Positions 34,595 to 44,378 of a stretch of 64,000 nt of DNA are shown here, one piece after another. Position numbers and translations under genes: made by a program. Position 1 is the first letter of the stretch; every line of letters starts with the position of its first letter. Source of the stretch: Massilia sp. Root418 (GTDB taxonomy: Bacteria; Pseudomonadota; Gammaproteobacteria; Burkholderiales; Burkholderiaceae_D). A model generated the notes under the pieces. It did not search any database and had not been told where the DNA came from. It saw only the letters and a list, made by a program, of their open reading frames with translations. The stretch spans positions 497,877 to 561,876 of the forward strand of contig NZ_LMEC01000026.1 of assembly GCF_001425265.1 (NCBI RefSeq), given 5' to 3'.

Positions 34595-35338
34595 ATGGCG
34601 CGTAAGATCGTTTCCGCCCTCCTGCTAGGCTGGACCGCGCTGGCCGCCGCGCAAGGCGGCGCGCCCGCTGCCGCGCCCGGCGCTGCGACCGCCGCCGCGC
34701 CCGGCAAACATGCCGTTGCCCCCATCGCCCTCGAAAAACCGCTGTGGAAAGACCTCTCGCCGGCGCAGCAGCGCGCGCTGGAGCCGCTGTCGGCAGAGTG
34801 GAACAAGCTGGAAGGGCTGCGCAAGCAGAAATGGCTGGAAATCGCCAACCGGTTCGCTTCCATGAAACCGGACGAGCAGCAGCGCGTCCACGAGCGCATG
34901 CGCGACTGGCTGCGCCTGACACCGGACCAGCGCCGCCAGGTGCGCGAGAATTTCGCCCGCTCGCAGAAGATCACTCCCGGCCAGAAATCGGCCCAGTGGG
35001 AGCAATACCAGCAGCTGCCGGAAGAGAAAAAGAAACAGCTGGCCGACAAGGCGCCGAAAAAGCAGGTCGCCAACCCGCCCACGCCGACGCAGAGCAAAGT
35101 GCCGACCGTGGCGCCGATCAAATCCAAGCCGCCGGGTGCCGCACTGGTGCCGGGCGCAGCCCCTGCCGCCGGCACGCCGGGTGCTGTCCCCGCTGCGCCA
35201 GCTGGCACGGCCGCAGTGGCGGGCGTTCCCGCTGGCGCGACCAATGTGGCGCCGGGCACTGTGCCTGCAGCCGCCTCGTCGGCCGCCCCCGCCTCCGGTA
35301 CTCCTGCCGGGCAGCCCTCCCCCGCCAATGTCAAATAA
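34595..35338 (+). CDS. DUF3106 protein
   Basis: The 247-residue protein has a short N-terminal hydrophobic segment that may be a signal. Next comes a DUF3106 core (KPLWKDLSPAQQRALEPLSAEWNKLEGLRKQKWLEIANRF and the repeat MKPDEQQRVHERMRDWLRLTPDQRRQVRENF). The core resembles periplasmic metal-stress proteins of the CpxP/Spy style in helical pattern. The C-terminal third is Ala/Pro/Gly-rich. It starts two bases after the DUF3619 stop. Confidence 0.85.
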   Translation: MARKIVSALLLGWTALAAAQGGAPAAAPGAATAAAPGKHAVAPIALEKPLWKDLSPAQQRALEPLSAEWNKLEGLRKQKWLEIANRFASMKPDEQQRVHERMRDWLRLTPDQRRQVRENFARSQKITPGQKSAQWEQYQQLPEEKKKQLADKAPKKQVANPPTPTQSKVPTVAPIKSKPPGAALVPGAAPAAGTPGAVPAAPAGTAAVAGVPAGATNVAPGTVPAAASSAAPASGTPAGQPSPANVK

Positions 35339-35915
35339 CGCAATGAGCAAGAATGCGGCACGCGCGAACGCGGCGAACCAGCCGGCCGCCGCCATCCTGC
35401 CTGCCCAGCCGACGCCGACCGTCAAGCGCCGCCTGATCTCCATGGTGTACGAACTGCTGCTGGCGTTCGCCGTGCTGTTCCTGCCCTTCCTGATCTTTGA
35501 AATCGTCTCCGGCGCATCGCACACGCCAGTGGCCGAGCACATGCGCCAGATGCTGGCCTTCCTGGTGCTGGGTGTCTACTTCATCCACCAATGGGTGCGC
35601 GAAGGCCAGACCCTGGCCATGCGCACCTGGCGCATCAAAGTGGTCCTGCCGGGCCACGCCCACGTGCCGCCCAAGATCGCCGCGCTGCGCTACTTGCTGA
35701 GCTGGGGCTGGGTGCTGCCTGCCCTGGTGGTGGACTACGCCTTCGGCCTGAGCCGCTGGCAAGCGCTGAACGCCATCGGCGCCGGCATCCTGGTCTGGTC
35801 GCTGACGGCTTTCCTCGGCAAGGACCGCCAGTTCCTGCACGACCGCCTGGCCGGCACCCGCCTGGTGCAGCTGCCCAAGCCTGAGAAAAAAGCCAAGGCC
35901 GCCAAGGCGGCTTAA
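35328..35915 (+). CDS. RDD-family membrane protein
   Basis: The predicted 195-residue protein has the RDD pattern: three hydrophobic segments starting with RRLISMVYELLLAFAVLFLPF, the central QTLAMRTWRIKVV and the C-terminal DRQFLHDRLAGTRLV. RDD proteins are small inner-membrane proteins, some with Na+/H+ antiport activity. ATG 35328 overlaps the DUF3106 end, and ATG 35343 is equally possible; neither has a strong ribosome site. Its stop overlaps that of the convergent pseudouridine synthase. Confidence 0.85.
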   Translation: MSNNAMSKNAARANAANQPAAAILPAQPTPTVKRRLISMVYELLLAFAVLFLPFLIFEIVSGASHTPVAEHMRQMLAFLVLGVYFIHQWVREGQTLAMRTWRIKVVLPGHAHVPPKIAALRYLLSWGWVLPALVVDYAFGLSRWQALNAIGAGILVWSLTAFLGKDRQFLHDRLAGTRLVQLPKPEKKAKAAKAA

Positions 35916-36640
35916 AAGCGCTCGAAGCCCTGCAGGTAGCGCCATTCGCCCACCGGAAGGCTGGACATGGCGATGCGGCCGATGCGGATGCGCTTCATGG
36001 CCACCACCTTCAAGCCCACCAGCTTGCACATGTGCTGGATCTGGCCCGGCTTGGGCGACTTCAGCGCGAAGCGCAGGCGCTTCTCGTTTTGCCAGCTGAC
36101 CTTGATCGGCGGCAGCGGCTTGCCGTTGTAGGGCAGGCCGTGGTTCAGCAGCGCCAAACCATTGTCGGCAATGCTGCCCTCCACTTCCACGATGATTTCC
36201 TGCTCCAGCCCTTCGCCCAGCTTGCGCGTGATGCGGAAGTCCTGCGTCAGCACCACCAGGCCGCTGGCCATGGTTTCCAGCGGCGATTCCAGCGACAGGT
36301 TAGCCAGGTGGCGCTTGAGGAAGCGCTCGCCGCGCGCGGACTCGGCGCGCGTCGCTTCGCTCAGCAGGCTGAATACGGGCTGGCCTTCCTTGTCGATGCC
36401 GGCGCTGATGCCCGCCGGCTTGTTCAGCAGGATGGTGACCGGCGCGATCTCAAGCAAGGTGGCGTCCTTGGCCAGCTCCACGGTCTGCTCCGGGGCGACA
36501 CGCGCGCCCGGCTCTTCCACCAGTTCGCCGTCCACGCGCACGAAGGCGCCTTCGATGTACAGCTCGGCCTCGCGGCGCGAGCATGGGAGCATGTCCGCGA
36601 CGCGCTTGGCGAGGCGGACGGTGTTGTCTTGTTCTGTCAT
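35912..36640 (-). CDS. RsuA-family rRNA pseudouridine synthase with altered catalytic motif
   Basis: The 242-residue protein has an N-terminal S4 RNA-binding domain (TVRLAKRVADMLPCSRREAELYI...VDGELV) and an RsuA/RluB/E/F-type synthase domain (VTILLNKPAGISAG). In the catalytic block the family normally reads RLDxxTSGLLLLT with an invariant Asp. Here it reads PLETMASGLVVLT, placing Glu 122 where Asp is expected. The fold appears otherwise complete. The ATG overlaps the threonine-aldolase stop as ATGA. RNA binding is likely; activity on 16S or 23S rRNA is uncertain. Confidence 0.85.
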   Translation of the reverse strand: MTEQDNTVRLAKRVADMLPCSRREAELYIEGAFVRVDGELVEEPGARVAPEQTVELAKDATLLEIAPVTILLNKPAGISAGIDKEGQPVFSLLSEATRAESARGERFLKRHLANLSLESPLETMASGLVVLTQDFRITRKLGEGLEQEIIVEVEGSIADNGLALLNHGLPYNGKPLPPIKVSWQNEKRLRFALKSPKPGQIQHMCKLVGLKVVAMKRIRIGRIAMSSLPVGEWRYLQGFERF

Positions 36641-37656
36641 AGTTTGCTGAAATAGGCCGCAAAGACGGCGGCCGTGCGTTCGAGGCCGGCGCGCGGCGCG
36701 TCGAGATGGGTGACGAGGCGCAGGCGCGGCGCCATGGAAACGCGGATGTGCGCAGCCTGCAGGGCTGCCTGCAGGCCGGCCGTGTGCTGCGGCGGCACGT
36801 CCACGTAGAAGATGTTGGTTTGCGGCGTGCTGACCTTCAGGCCGGGGATTTTCGCCAGTTCGGCGGCCAGGAAGGCGGCGTTGGCGTGGTCCTCGGCCAG
36901 CCGGGCCACGTTGTGCTGCAGCGCGTACAGGCCGGCCGCGGCGATGACGCCGGCCTGGCGCATGCCGCCGCCCAGCATCTTGCGCCAGCGCTTGCCCTCT
37001 TCCACCAGCGCGCGCGAACCGCACAGCACCGAGCCGACCGGGGCACCCAGCCCTTTGGACAGGCAGACGGAGACGCTGTCGAAACCCTGCACCGCGTCGC
37101 GCAGGCTTACCCCCTGCTGCACGGCGGCGTTGCAGATGCGGGCGCCGTCCAGGTGGGTGGCCAGGCCGCGCTGGTGCGCGTAGGCGGTGGCTTGCGCCAC
37201 GTAGGCCGCTGGCAGCACGCGGCCGCCGATGGTGTTTTCCAGCGCCAGCAGGCGCGAACGGGCGAAGTGCACGTCGTCCGGCTTGATGTTGGCTTCGATG
37301 TCGGCAAGGGCGATGCTGCCGTCGGCCTGGTTGGGCAGCGGCTGCGGCTGGATGCTGCCGAGGACCGCCGCGCCGCCGCCTTCGTAGCGGTAGGTGTGCG
37401 CTTCCTGGCCGACCAGGTATTCGTCGCCGCGGCCGCAGTGGGCCAGCAGCGCGATCAGGTTGGACTGGGTGCCGGAAGGCGCGTACAGGGCCGCTTCGAA
37501 GCCGAACAGTTCGGCGGCGGTGTCCTGCAGCAGGTTGACCGTGGGGTCATCGCCGTAGACGTCGTCGCCGGTGTCGGCGGCGCGCATCGCGTCCAGCATG
37601 GCTGGGCTGGGGCGGGTTACGGTGTCACTGCGAAGGTCTGTCCAGGGCTGGTTCAT
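36637..37656 (-). CDS. ltaE: Low-specificity L-threonine aldolase
   Basis: The 339-residue PLP enzyme cleaves L-threonine and L-allo-threonine to glycine and acetaldehyde. It begins with LRSDTVTRPSPAMLDAM. The cofactor region includes ATHLDGARICNAAV and VSVCLSKGLGAPVGSVL, with the Schiff-base lysine in SKGLG. GGAG lies 5 bases before ATG 37656 and favours this start over a longer frame to 37674. It is coupled to the pseudouridine synthase gene. Confidence 0.95.
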   Translation of the reverse strand: MNQPWTDLRSDTVTRPSPAMLDAMRAADTGDDVYGDDPTVNLLQDTAAELFGFEAALYAPSGTQSNLIALLAHCGRGDEYLVGQEAHTYRYEGGGAAVLGSIQPQPLPNQADGSIALADIEANIKPDDVHFARSRLLALENTIGGRVLPAAYVAQATAYAHQRGLATHLDGARICNAAVQQGVSLRDAVQGFDSVSVCLSKGLGAPVGSVLCGSRALVEEGKRWRKMLGGGMRQAGVIAAAGLYALQHNVARLAEDHANAAFLAAELAKIPGLKVSTPQTNIFYVDVPPQHTAGLQAALQAAHIRVSMAPRLRLVTHLDAPRAGLERTAAVFAAYFSKL

Positions 37657-37686
37657 GTTTGCTCCGGTGGGCATTGCGGCGGATAC

Positions 37687-37785
37687 GGCGGGTTACGCGC
37701 TACGCGCTAACCCGCCCTACGGATTGTAGCGGTGCAGGTGCGGCATCTCGTAGGGCGGGTTAGCAGCGCAGCTGCGTAACCCGCC
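37687..37785. repeat. Pair of REP-like palindromes
   Basis: Two copies (37687-37722 and 37749-37785) lie in opposite orientation with 26 bases between them, in the gap between ltaE and the methyltransferase gene. The first copy is identical over 36 bases to the copy at 62571-62606. Confidence 0.85.
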
Positions 37786-37794
37786 GCGCGTGCA

Positions 37795-38709
37795 TCACAC
37801 GGCGGCGTCGGCGCGCGCCACCTGCTCGGCAAAGAAGCGGTTGCCCATTTCTTCCAGTCCCAGCGTCTCCAGCACTTCCTGCAAGCGCTCCGTCGGGCGG
37901 CGGCGCGGCAGGTTTTTGTAGCTGGCGATGATGAGTTCATTTTTCATCGAGTGCTCCCAGCCCACCAGCTCCGTCACGTTCACATGGTAGCCGTGCGCTT
38001 CCAGTTGCAGACAGCGCAGCACGTTGGTGACCTGGCTGCCAAATTCGCGCGTGTGGATGGGGTGGCGCCAGATTTCGGTCAGCGGGCTTTTCAGCTGCTT
38101 GGCCTTGTTCTTCTTCAGCACCGTGGCCACCTCGGCCTGGCAGCACGGCACCAGCACCATGAACCTGGCCTTCTTCTTCAGCGCGAAGGCGATGGCGTCG
38201 TCAGTGGCGGTGTTGCAAGCGTGCAGCGCGGTGACGATGTCGATTTGTTCCGGCAGGTCTTTCGACTCGGTCGATTCGGCCACGGACAGCGGCAGGAAGG
38301 ACATGCCCTTGAAACCGAATCTGGCCGCCAGCTCCTGCGAGCGCGCCACCAGCTCGGCACGCGTTTCGATGCCGTAGATGTGCGAACCGTCTTCCAGGTG
38401 CTTGAAGAACAGATCGTAGATGATGAAGCCGAGGTAGGACTTGCCTGCGCCATGGTCGACCAGCGATACCCCGGGGTGCTCTGCCTGGACTTCCTTCAGC
38501 AGCGGCTCGATGAACTGGTACAGGTGATAGACCTGCTTGAGCTTGCGGCGGCTGTCCTGATTGAGCTTGCCGTCGCGCGTGAGGATGTGCAGTTCCTGCA
38601 GCAAGGCCACGGACTGGCCTTCGCGGACTTCGGGCATGTTGGCCGCAGCCGTGACGGTGTCGCCCAGCGCTGAGGTCTTCGCTGGTTTTGCGGTCTTAGG
38701 CTGCTTCAT
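37795..38709 (-). CDS. SAM-dependent methyltransferase-like protein
   Basis: The 304-residue protein contains LVDHGAGKSYLGFIIYDLF, a nucleotide-binding motif I like that of Rossmann methyltransferases, with YGIETRAELV, DIVTALHACNTATDD and MVLVPCCQAEV following. The combination ALHACNTATDDAI and PCC resembles methyltransferases of the GSTCD/Trm-associated group. The start at 38709 overlaps iscX by 14 bases. No substrate can be read from sequence. It may be tied to the isc operon only by read-through. Confidence 0.82.
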   Translation of the reverse strand: MKQPKTAKPAKTSALGDTVTAAANMPEVREGQSVALLQELHILTRDGKLNQDSRRKLKQVYHLYQFIEPLLKEVQAEHPGVSLVDHGAGKSYLGFIIYDLFFKHLEDGSHIYGIETRAELVARSQELAARFGFKGMSFLPLSVAESTESKDLPEQIDIVTALHACNTATDDAIAFALKKKARFMVLVPCCQAEVATVLKKNKAKQLKSPLTEIWRHPIHTREFGSQVTNVLRCLQLEAHGYHVNVTELVGWEHSMKNELIIASYKNLPRRRPTERLQEVLETLGLEEMGNRFFAEQVARADAAV

Positions 38710-38890
38710 CGATCCACGCCTGCTGGATCGCTTCCAGGACCTTCTCGCCGCCACGGGTGTGGTCGTCGTCGAAACCGTCCAGGTCCACCACCTTGTTATG
38801 CAGGTCGGTGAAACGGATCATGGCCGGATCGGTGTCCGGGAATTTGTCGTACAGCGCTTCGGCGATGGCCGTGATGTCACTCCATTTCAT
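38696..38890 (-). CDS. iscX: IscX (Fe-S assembly protein)
   Basis: The 64-residue acidic protein begins MKWSDITAIAEALYDKFPDTDP and carries LHNKVVDLDGFDDDHTRGGEKVLEAIQQAWIDEA. IscX binds IscS and iron and modulates Fe-S assembly. It is the last isc gene, ten bases after fdx. Confidence 0.96.
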   Translation of the reverse strand: MKWSDITAIAEALYDKFPDTDPAMIRFTDLHNKVVDLDGFDDDHTRGGEKVLEAIQQAWIDEAA

Positions 38891-38900
38891 GCTGCGCTCC

Positions 38901-39242
38901 TCAGTGCCCGCCTTCGCTGGCGTGATTGATGGTGTACTTCGGAATTTCGACCACCAGGTCTTCGTCCGCCACCACCGCCTGGCACGACAGGCGCGATACC
39001 GCTTCCAGGCCCCAGGCTTTGTCCAGCAGGTCTTCTTCGGTTTCGCTGGCTTCGCTCAGCGAATTGAAGCCTTCGCGCACCAGTACGTGGCACGTGGTGC
39101 AGGCGCAGCTCTTCTCGCAGGCGTGTTCGATGTGGATGTCATTTTCCAGCATGACGTCGCACAGGGTTTTGCCGGCGGGAGCTTCGACAACGGCGCCTTC
39201 AGGGCACAGCTTGGCGTGGGGGAGGAATACGATTTGGGGCAT
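38901..39242 (-). CDS. fdx: ISC-type [2Fe-2S] ferredoxin
   Basis: The 113-residue ferredoxin has the cluster ligands in HACEKSCACTTC and a fourth Cys in RLSCQAVV. It supplies electrons for cluster assembly on IscU. It lies 14 bases after hscA, in the usual isc order. Confidence 0.97.
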   Translation of the reverse strand: MPQIVFLPHAKLCPEGAVVEAPAGKTLCDVMLENDIHIEHACEKSCACTTCHVLVREGFNSLSEASETEEDLLDKAWGLEAVSRLSCQAVVADEDLVVEIPKYTINHASEGGH

Positions 39243-39256
39243 TGCGATCCTTAACT

Positions 39257-41137
<1,881 letters not shown>

Positions 41138-41143
41138 TTTTTT

Positions 41144-41659
41144 TTAGGATTCCAGGGCGTCGAAGGTGAAGCGCACTTCTTCGCCGAATTTTTCAAGGAA
41201 CATCAGGGCGCGCACGCCTTGCGCGGCGGCGTGGAAGTCGCCTGCCGTGATGCGGGCTTCGATGTCCTGCAATTGCTGCTTGCGCGCCGCGCGCAGCTGG
41301 CTGTCCAGCTTCTCCAGCAGTTCCAGGTCCTTGCCGCTGCGCGCCTCGTCCAGCTCTTCGCGCCATTCCATCTGCTGCATGAGGAAGGCCGCCGGCATGG
41401 CGGTGTTGGACTCGGTCTGCAGGTCCACGCCATTGAGCTCGCACAGGTACTGGGCGCGCTTTTGCGGGTTTTTCAGGGTCTGGTAGGCTTCGTTGGCCCG
41501 CGTGGCCCATTGCATGGCGACGCGCTTTTCGGCGTCGGTGGCGTTGACGAAACGGTCGGGATGGACGCGGCCCTGGACGTCGCGGTAGGCGCTGTCAAGC
41601 GCCCCCGTATCGACGGCGAATTGCTGCGGCAGGTGGAAAAGTTCGAAGTGGTTTTGCAC
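41144..41659 (-). CDS. hscB: Co-chaperone HscB
   Basis: The 171-residue protein has an N-terminal J domain with the HPD motif (GRVHPDRFV) and a C-terminal helical domain (HSCB, about 85-171, EWREELDEARSGKDLELLEKLDSQL). It delivers IscU to HscA and stimulates ATP turnover. It is placed between iscA and hscA as usual. Confidence 0.97.
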   Translation of the reverse strand: MQNHFELFHLPQQFAVDTGALDSAYRDVQGRVHPDRFVNATDAEKRVAMQWATRANEAYQTLKNPQKRAQYLCELNGVDLQTESNTAMPAAFLMQQMEWREELDEARSGKDLELLEKLDSQLRAARKQQLQDIEARITAGDFHAAAQGVRALMFLEKFGEEVRFTFDALES

Positions 41660-41684
41660 GGCGCATTACGAAGAAACTGCGGAT

Positions 41685-42008
41685 TTAAATACGGAAGCTT
41701 TCGCCGCAGCCGCAGGCGTCTTTTTCGTTCGGGTTGTTGAACTTGAAGCCCTCGTTCAGGCCTTCGCGGGCGAAGTCCAGCTCGGTGCCATCGATGTACG
41801 GCAGGCTTTTCGGGTCGACGAACACCTTCACGCCGTGCGACTCGAACACGCTGTCCTCGTCCGTCACTTCGTCCACGTACTCCAGCTTGTAGGCCAGACC
41901 GGAGCAGCCCGTGGTGCGCACGCCGAAGCGCAGGCCGATACCTTTGCCGCGGCGTTCGATGTAACGGTTGATGTGCTTTGCCGCTTTTTCGGTCAGGGTA
42001 ATTGCCAT
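41685..42008 (-). CDS. iscA: Iron-sulfur carrier IscA
   Basis: The 107-residue A-type carrier has the three conserved cysteines: one in RTTGCSGLAYKLEYVDE (near 35) and two in DACGCGESF near the C-terminus (about 99 and 101). It receives and passes clusters downstream of IscU. It sits 15 bases after iscU. Confidence 0.97.
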   Translation of the reverse strand: MAITLTEKAAKHINRYIERRGKGIGLRFGVRTTGCSGLAYKLEYVDEVTDEDSVFESHGVKVFVDPKSLPYIDGTELDFAREGLNEGFKFNNPNEKDACGCGESFRI

Positions 42009-42023
42009 GCTGTCCTCCGGCGA

Positions 42024-42425
42024 TTAAGCCGCTGCTGCCACTGGTGCCGCGTGCTTGGCCTTGTAGTCTTCAACCGCCGCCTTGATGGCGTCTTCGGCCA
42101 GGATGGAGCAGTGGATCTTCACCGGCGGCAGCGCCAGTTCTTCGGCGATCGCGGTGTTCTTGATGGCCAGCGCCTGGTCGAGCGTCTTGCCCTTGACCCA
42201 TTCGGTCACCAGCGAGGACGAGGCGATCGCCGAGCCGCAGCCATAGGTCTTGAATTTCGCATCTTCGATCAGGCCATCGGCGCCGACCTTGATTTGCAGC
42301 TTCATCACGTCGCCGCAGGCGGGCGCGCCCACCATGCCGGTGCCGACCGATTCGTCGCCCTTTTCAAAGGCGCCGACGTTGCGTGGATTTTCGTAGTGGT
42401 CCAACACTTTTTCCGAGTATGCCAT
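42024..42425 (-). CDS. iscU: Fe-S scaffold IscU
   Basis: The 133-residue scaffold has the three cluster cysteines in GAPACGDV, KTYGCGSAIAS and VKIHCSILAEDAI, and the HscA-binding LPPVK motif. Clusters form here with sulfur from IscS. The short alanine-rich C-terminal tail (PVAAAA) is unremarkable. Confidence 0.98.
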   Translation of the reverse strand: MAYSEKVLDHYENPRNVGAFEKGDESVGTGMVGAPACGDVMKLQIKVGADGLIEDAKFKTYGCGSAIASSSLVTEWVKGKTLDQALAIKNTAIAEELALPPVKIHCSILAEDAIKAAVEDYKAKHAAPVAAAA

Positions 42426-42449
42426 TTTGATGCTCCTGTAATCTTTAAA

Positions 42450-43715
42450 TTAGTGCGCTGCCCATTGGATCGAATTGATGTCGATCCCTTCCTTGAACAT
42501 GTCCCACAGCGGCGACAGTTCGCGCAGCTTGCCGACCTTGGACTTCATCAGTTCCACCGCGAAGTCGATATCCTTCTCGGTGGTGAAACGGCCGATGGTA
42601 AAGCGGATGGAGCTGTGCGCCAGTTCGTCGCTGCGGCCCAGGGCGCGCAGCACGTAGGACGGTTCCAGCGACGCCGAGGTGCAGGCCGAACCGGACGATA
42701 CGGCCAGGTCTTTCACGGCCATGATCAGCGATTCGCCTTCCACGTAGTTGAAGCTCACATTCAGGTTGTGCGGGACACGGTGTTCCATGTCGCCGTTGAT
42801 GTAGGTTTCTTCGATGTCCTGCAGGCCGGCGGCCAGGCGGTCGCGCAGCGCCTTGATGCGCGCGATCTCGCTGTCCATTTCCACTTTGGCCAGGCGGAAC
42901 GCTTCGCCCATGCCCACGATCTGGTGGGTAGGCAGGGTGCCGGAGCGCAGGCCGCGCTCGTGGCCGCCGCCGTGCATTTGCGCCTCGATGCGCACGCGCG
43001 GCTTGCGGCAGACGTACAGCGCGCCGATGCCTTTCGGGCCGTAGGTCTTGTGGGCGGTGAAGGTCATCAGGTCGACCTTGGTCTTTTGCAGGTCGATCAC
43101 CACCTTGCCGGTCGCTTGCGCGGCGTCGCAGTGGAAAATGATGCCTTTCGAGCGGCACAGGGCGCCGATCTCGTCGATCGGCTGGATCACGCCGATCTCG
43201 TTATTGACCAGCATGACCGAGATCAGGATGGTGTCCGGGCGGATCGCCGCTTCCAGCTGGGCGATGGTGATCAGGCCGTTGTCCTGCGGTTCCAGGTAGG
43301 TGGCTTCGAAGCCCACGCGTTCCAGTTCGCGCACCGTGTCCAGCACGGCCTTGTGCTCGGTCTTCACGGTGATGATGTGCTTGCCCTTGGTCTTGTAGAA
43401 CTGCGCCGCGCCCTTGATGGCCAGGTTGTTCGACTCGGTGGCGCCGGAGGTCCAGATGATTTCGCGCGGATCGGCGTTCACCAGGGCCGCCACGTGGCCG
43501 CGCGCCTCTTCCACCGCTTTCTCGGCGGTCCAGCCGTACATATGGCTGCGCGAGGCCGGATTGCCGAACTGCTCGCGCAGGTAAGGGATCATCATGTCGG
43601 CCACACGCGGGTCGATCGGCGTGGTGGCCGAGTAGTCCATATAGATCGGGAAGTGCGGCGCGGTCTTGAACTCAACCGGTGCTACCTGGGCGACGTTTTT
43701 TTCTGGGGCGTTCAT
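42450..43715 (-). CDS. iscS: Cysteine desulfurase IscS
   Basis: The 421-residue PLP enzyme has the cofactor Lys in SFTAHKTYGPKG-type context (FTAHKTYGPKGIGALYV) and the active-site Cys in SGSACTSASLEPSYVL. It supplies sulfur from cysteine to IscU, thiamine and tRNA pathways. An N-terminal extension of about 20 residues (MNAPEKNVAQVAPVEFKTAP) precedes the usual IYMDYSATTPIDPRV start. It follows iscR by 39 bases. Confidence 0.98.
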   Translation of the reverse strand: MNAPEKNVAQVAPVEFKTAPHFPIYMDYSATTPIDPRVADMMIPYLREQFGNPASRSHMYGWTAEKAVEEARGHVAALVNADPREIIWTSGATESNNLAIKGAAQFYKTKGKHIITVKTEHKAVLDTVRELERVGFEATYLEPQDNGLITIAQLEAAIRPDTILISVMLVNNEIGVIQPIDEIGALCRSKGIIFHCDAAQATGKVVIDLQKTKVDLMTFTAHKTYGPKGIGALYVCRKPRVRIEAQMHGGGHERGLRSGTLPTHQIVGMGEAFRLAKVEMDSEIARIKALRDRLAAGLQDIEETYINGDMEHRVPHNLNVSFNYVEGESLIMAVKDLAVSSGSACTSASLEPSYVLRALGRSDELAHSSIRFTIGRFTTEKDIDFAVELMKSKVGKLRELSPLWDMFKEGIDINSIQWAAH

Positions 43716-43754
43716 CTATTACTCCAATCAGCGTATCTGCGTACTGCGAATCTA

Positions 43755-44231
43755 TTAACCGACAGCGGCGTTGCGGTGCATTACCACCACGGCCTGCTCG
43801 GCGTGCTTTTGCCTTTGTTGATCGACCAGATCCTGCAGCGATACGGAGTCCAGGTAATCGACCATCTTTTCATTCAATGTGGCCCACAGCTCGTGGGTCA
43901 TGCACCGCGCGCCGGTGGCGGCGTCCGCCCCGTGGCAGTTTTCCTTGCCGCCGCACTGGGTGGCGTCCAGCGGCTCGTCGACGGCGATGATGATGTCGGC
44001 CACCGTCACTTTGTCGGCGCGGCGGGCCAGGCTGTAGCCGCCGCCCGGGCCGCGGATCGACTCGACGATCTCGTGGCGGCGCAGCTTGCCGAACAGCTGC
44101 TCCAGGTAAGACAGCGAAATGGCCTGGCGCTGCGAAATGCCCGACAGCGTGACGGGGCCTTTGCCTTGGCGCAAAGCCAGATCGATCATCGCAGTCACTG
44201 CAAAACGGCCTTTGGTGGTCAGACGCATCAC
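43755..44231 (-). CDS. iscR: Fe-S regulator IscR
   Basis: The 158-residue Rrf2-family regulator has the helix-turn-helix opening MRLTTKGRFAVTAMIDLAL and the [2Fe-2S] ligands in CGGKENCHGADAATGARCMTH (three Cys and the downstream His). It senses Fe-S status and represses its own isc operon when loaded. It is the first gene of the operon. Confidence 0.98.
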   Translation of the reverse strand: MMRLTTKGRFAVTAMIDLALRQGKGPVTLSGISQRQAISLSYLEQLFGKLRRHEIVESIRGPGGGYSLARRADKVTVADIIIAVDEPLDATQCGGKENCHGADAATGARCMTHELWATLNEKMVDYLDSVSLQDLVDQQRQKHAEQAVVVMHRNAAVG

Positions 44232-44281
44232 AACCTCGGTTCGGTTAAAATATCGTTCCTTTCAGCCAATCAAAACACCGA

Positions 44282-44306
44282 TTAGTTGAACGATTTAGTC
44301 AAGTAT
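44282..44306 (-). promoter_or_regulatory. Type 1 IscR binding site
   Basis: On the minus strand the 25-base site reads ATACTTGACTAAATCGTTCA then ACTAA. It agrees with the type 1 IscR consensus ATASYYGACTRWWWYAGTCR... at nearly all defined positions, deviating in the second inner half and at the end. It covers the predicted minus-ten and transcription start of iscR, so loaded IscR would repress. Confidence 0.75.
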
Positions 44307-44330
44307 ACCAAACTTGACCAATTTTGTCAG
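44302..44330 (-). promoter_or_regulatory. isc operon promoter
   Basis: On the minus strand CTGACA (44330-44325) and TATACT (44307-44302) are 17 bases apart. The start would be near 44295, giving a leader of about 65 bases before iscR. Confidence 0.7.
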
Positions 44331-44378
44331 GCACCCCTGGCAAGCGCCTTGCTTCCCCTCTGTTCCTCTCTGTTCCCC

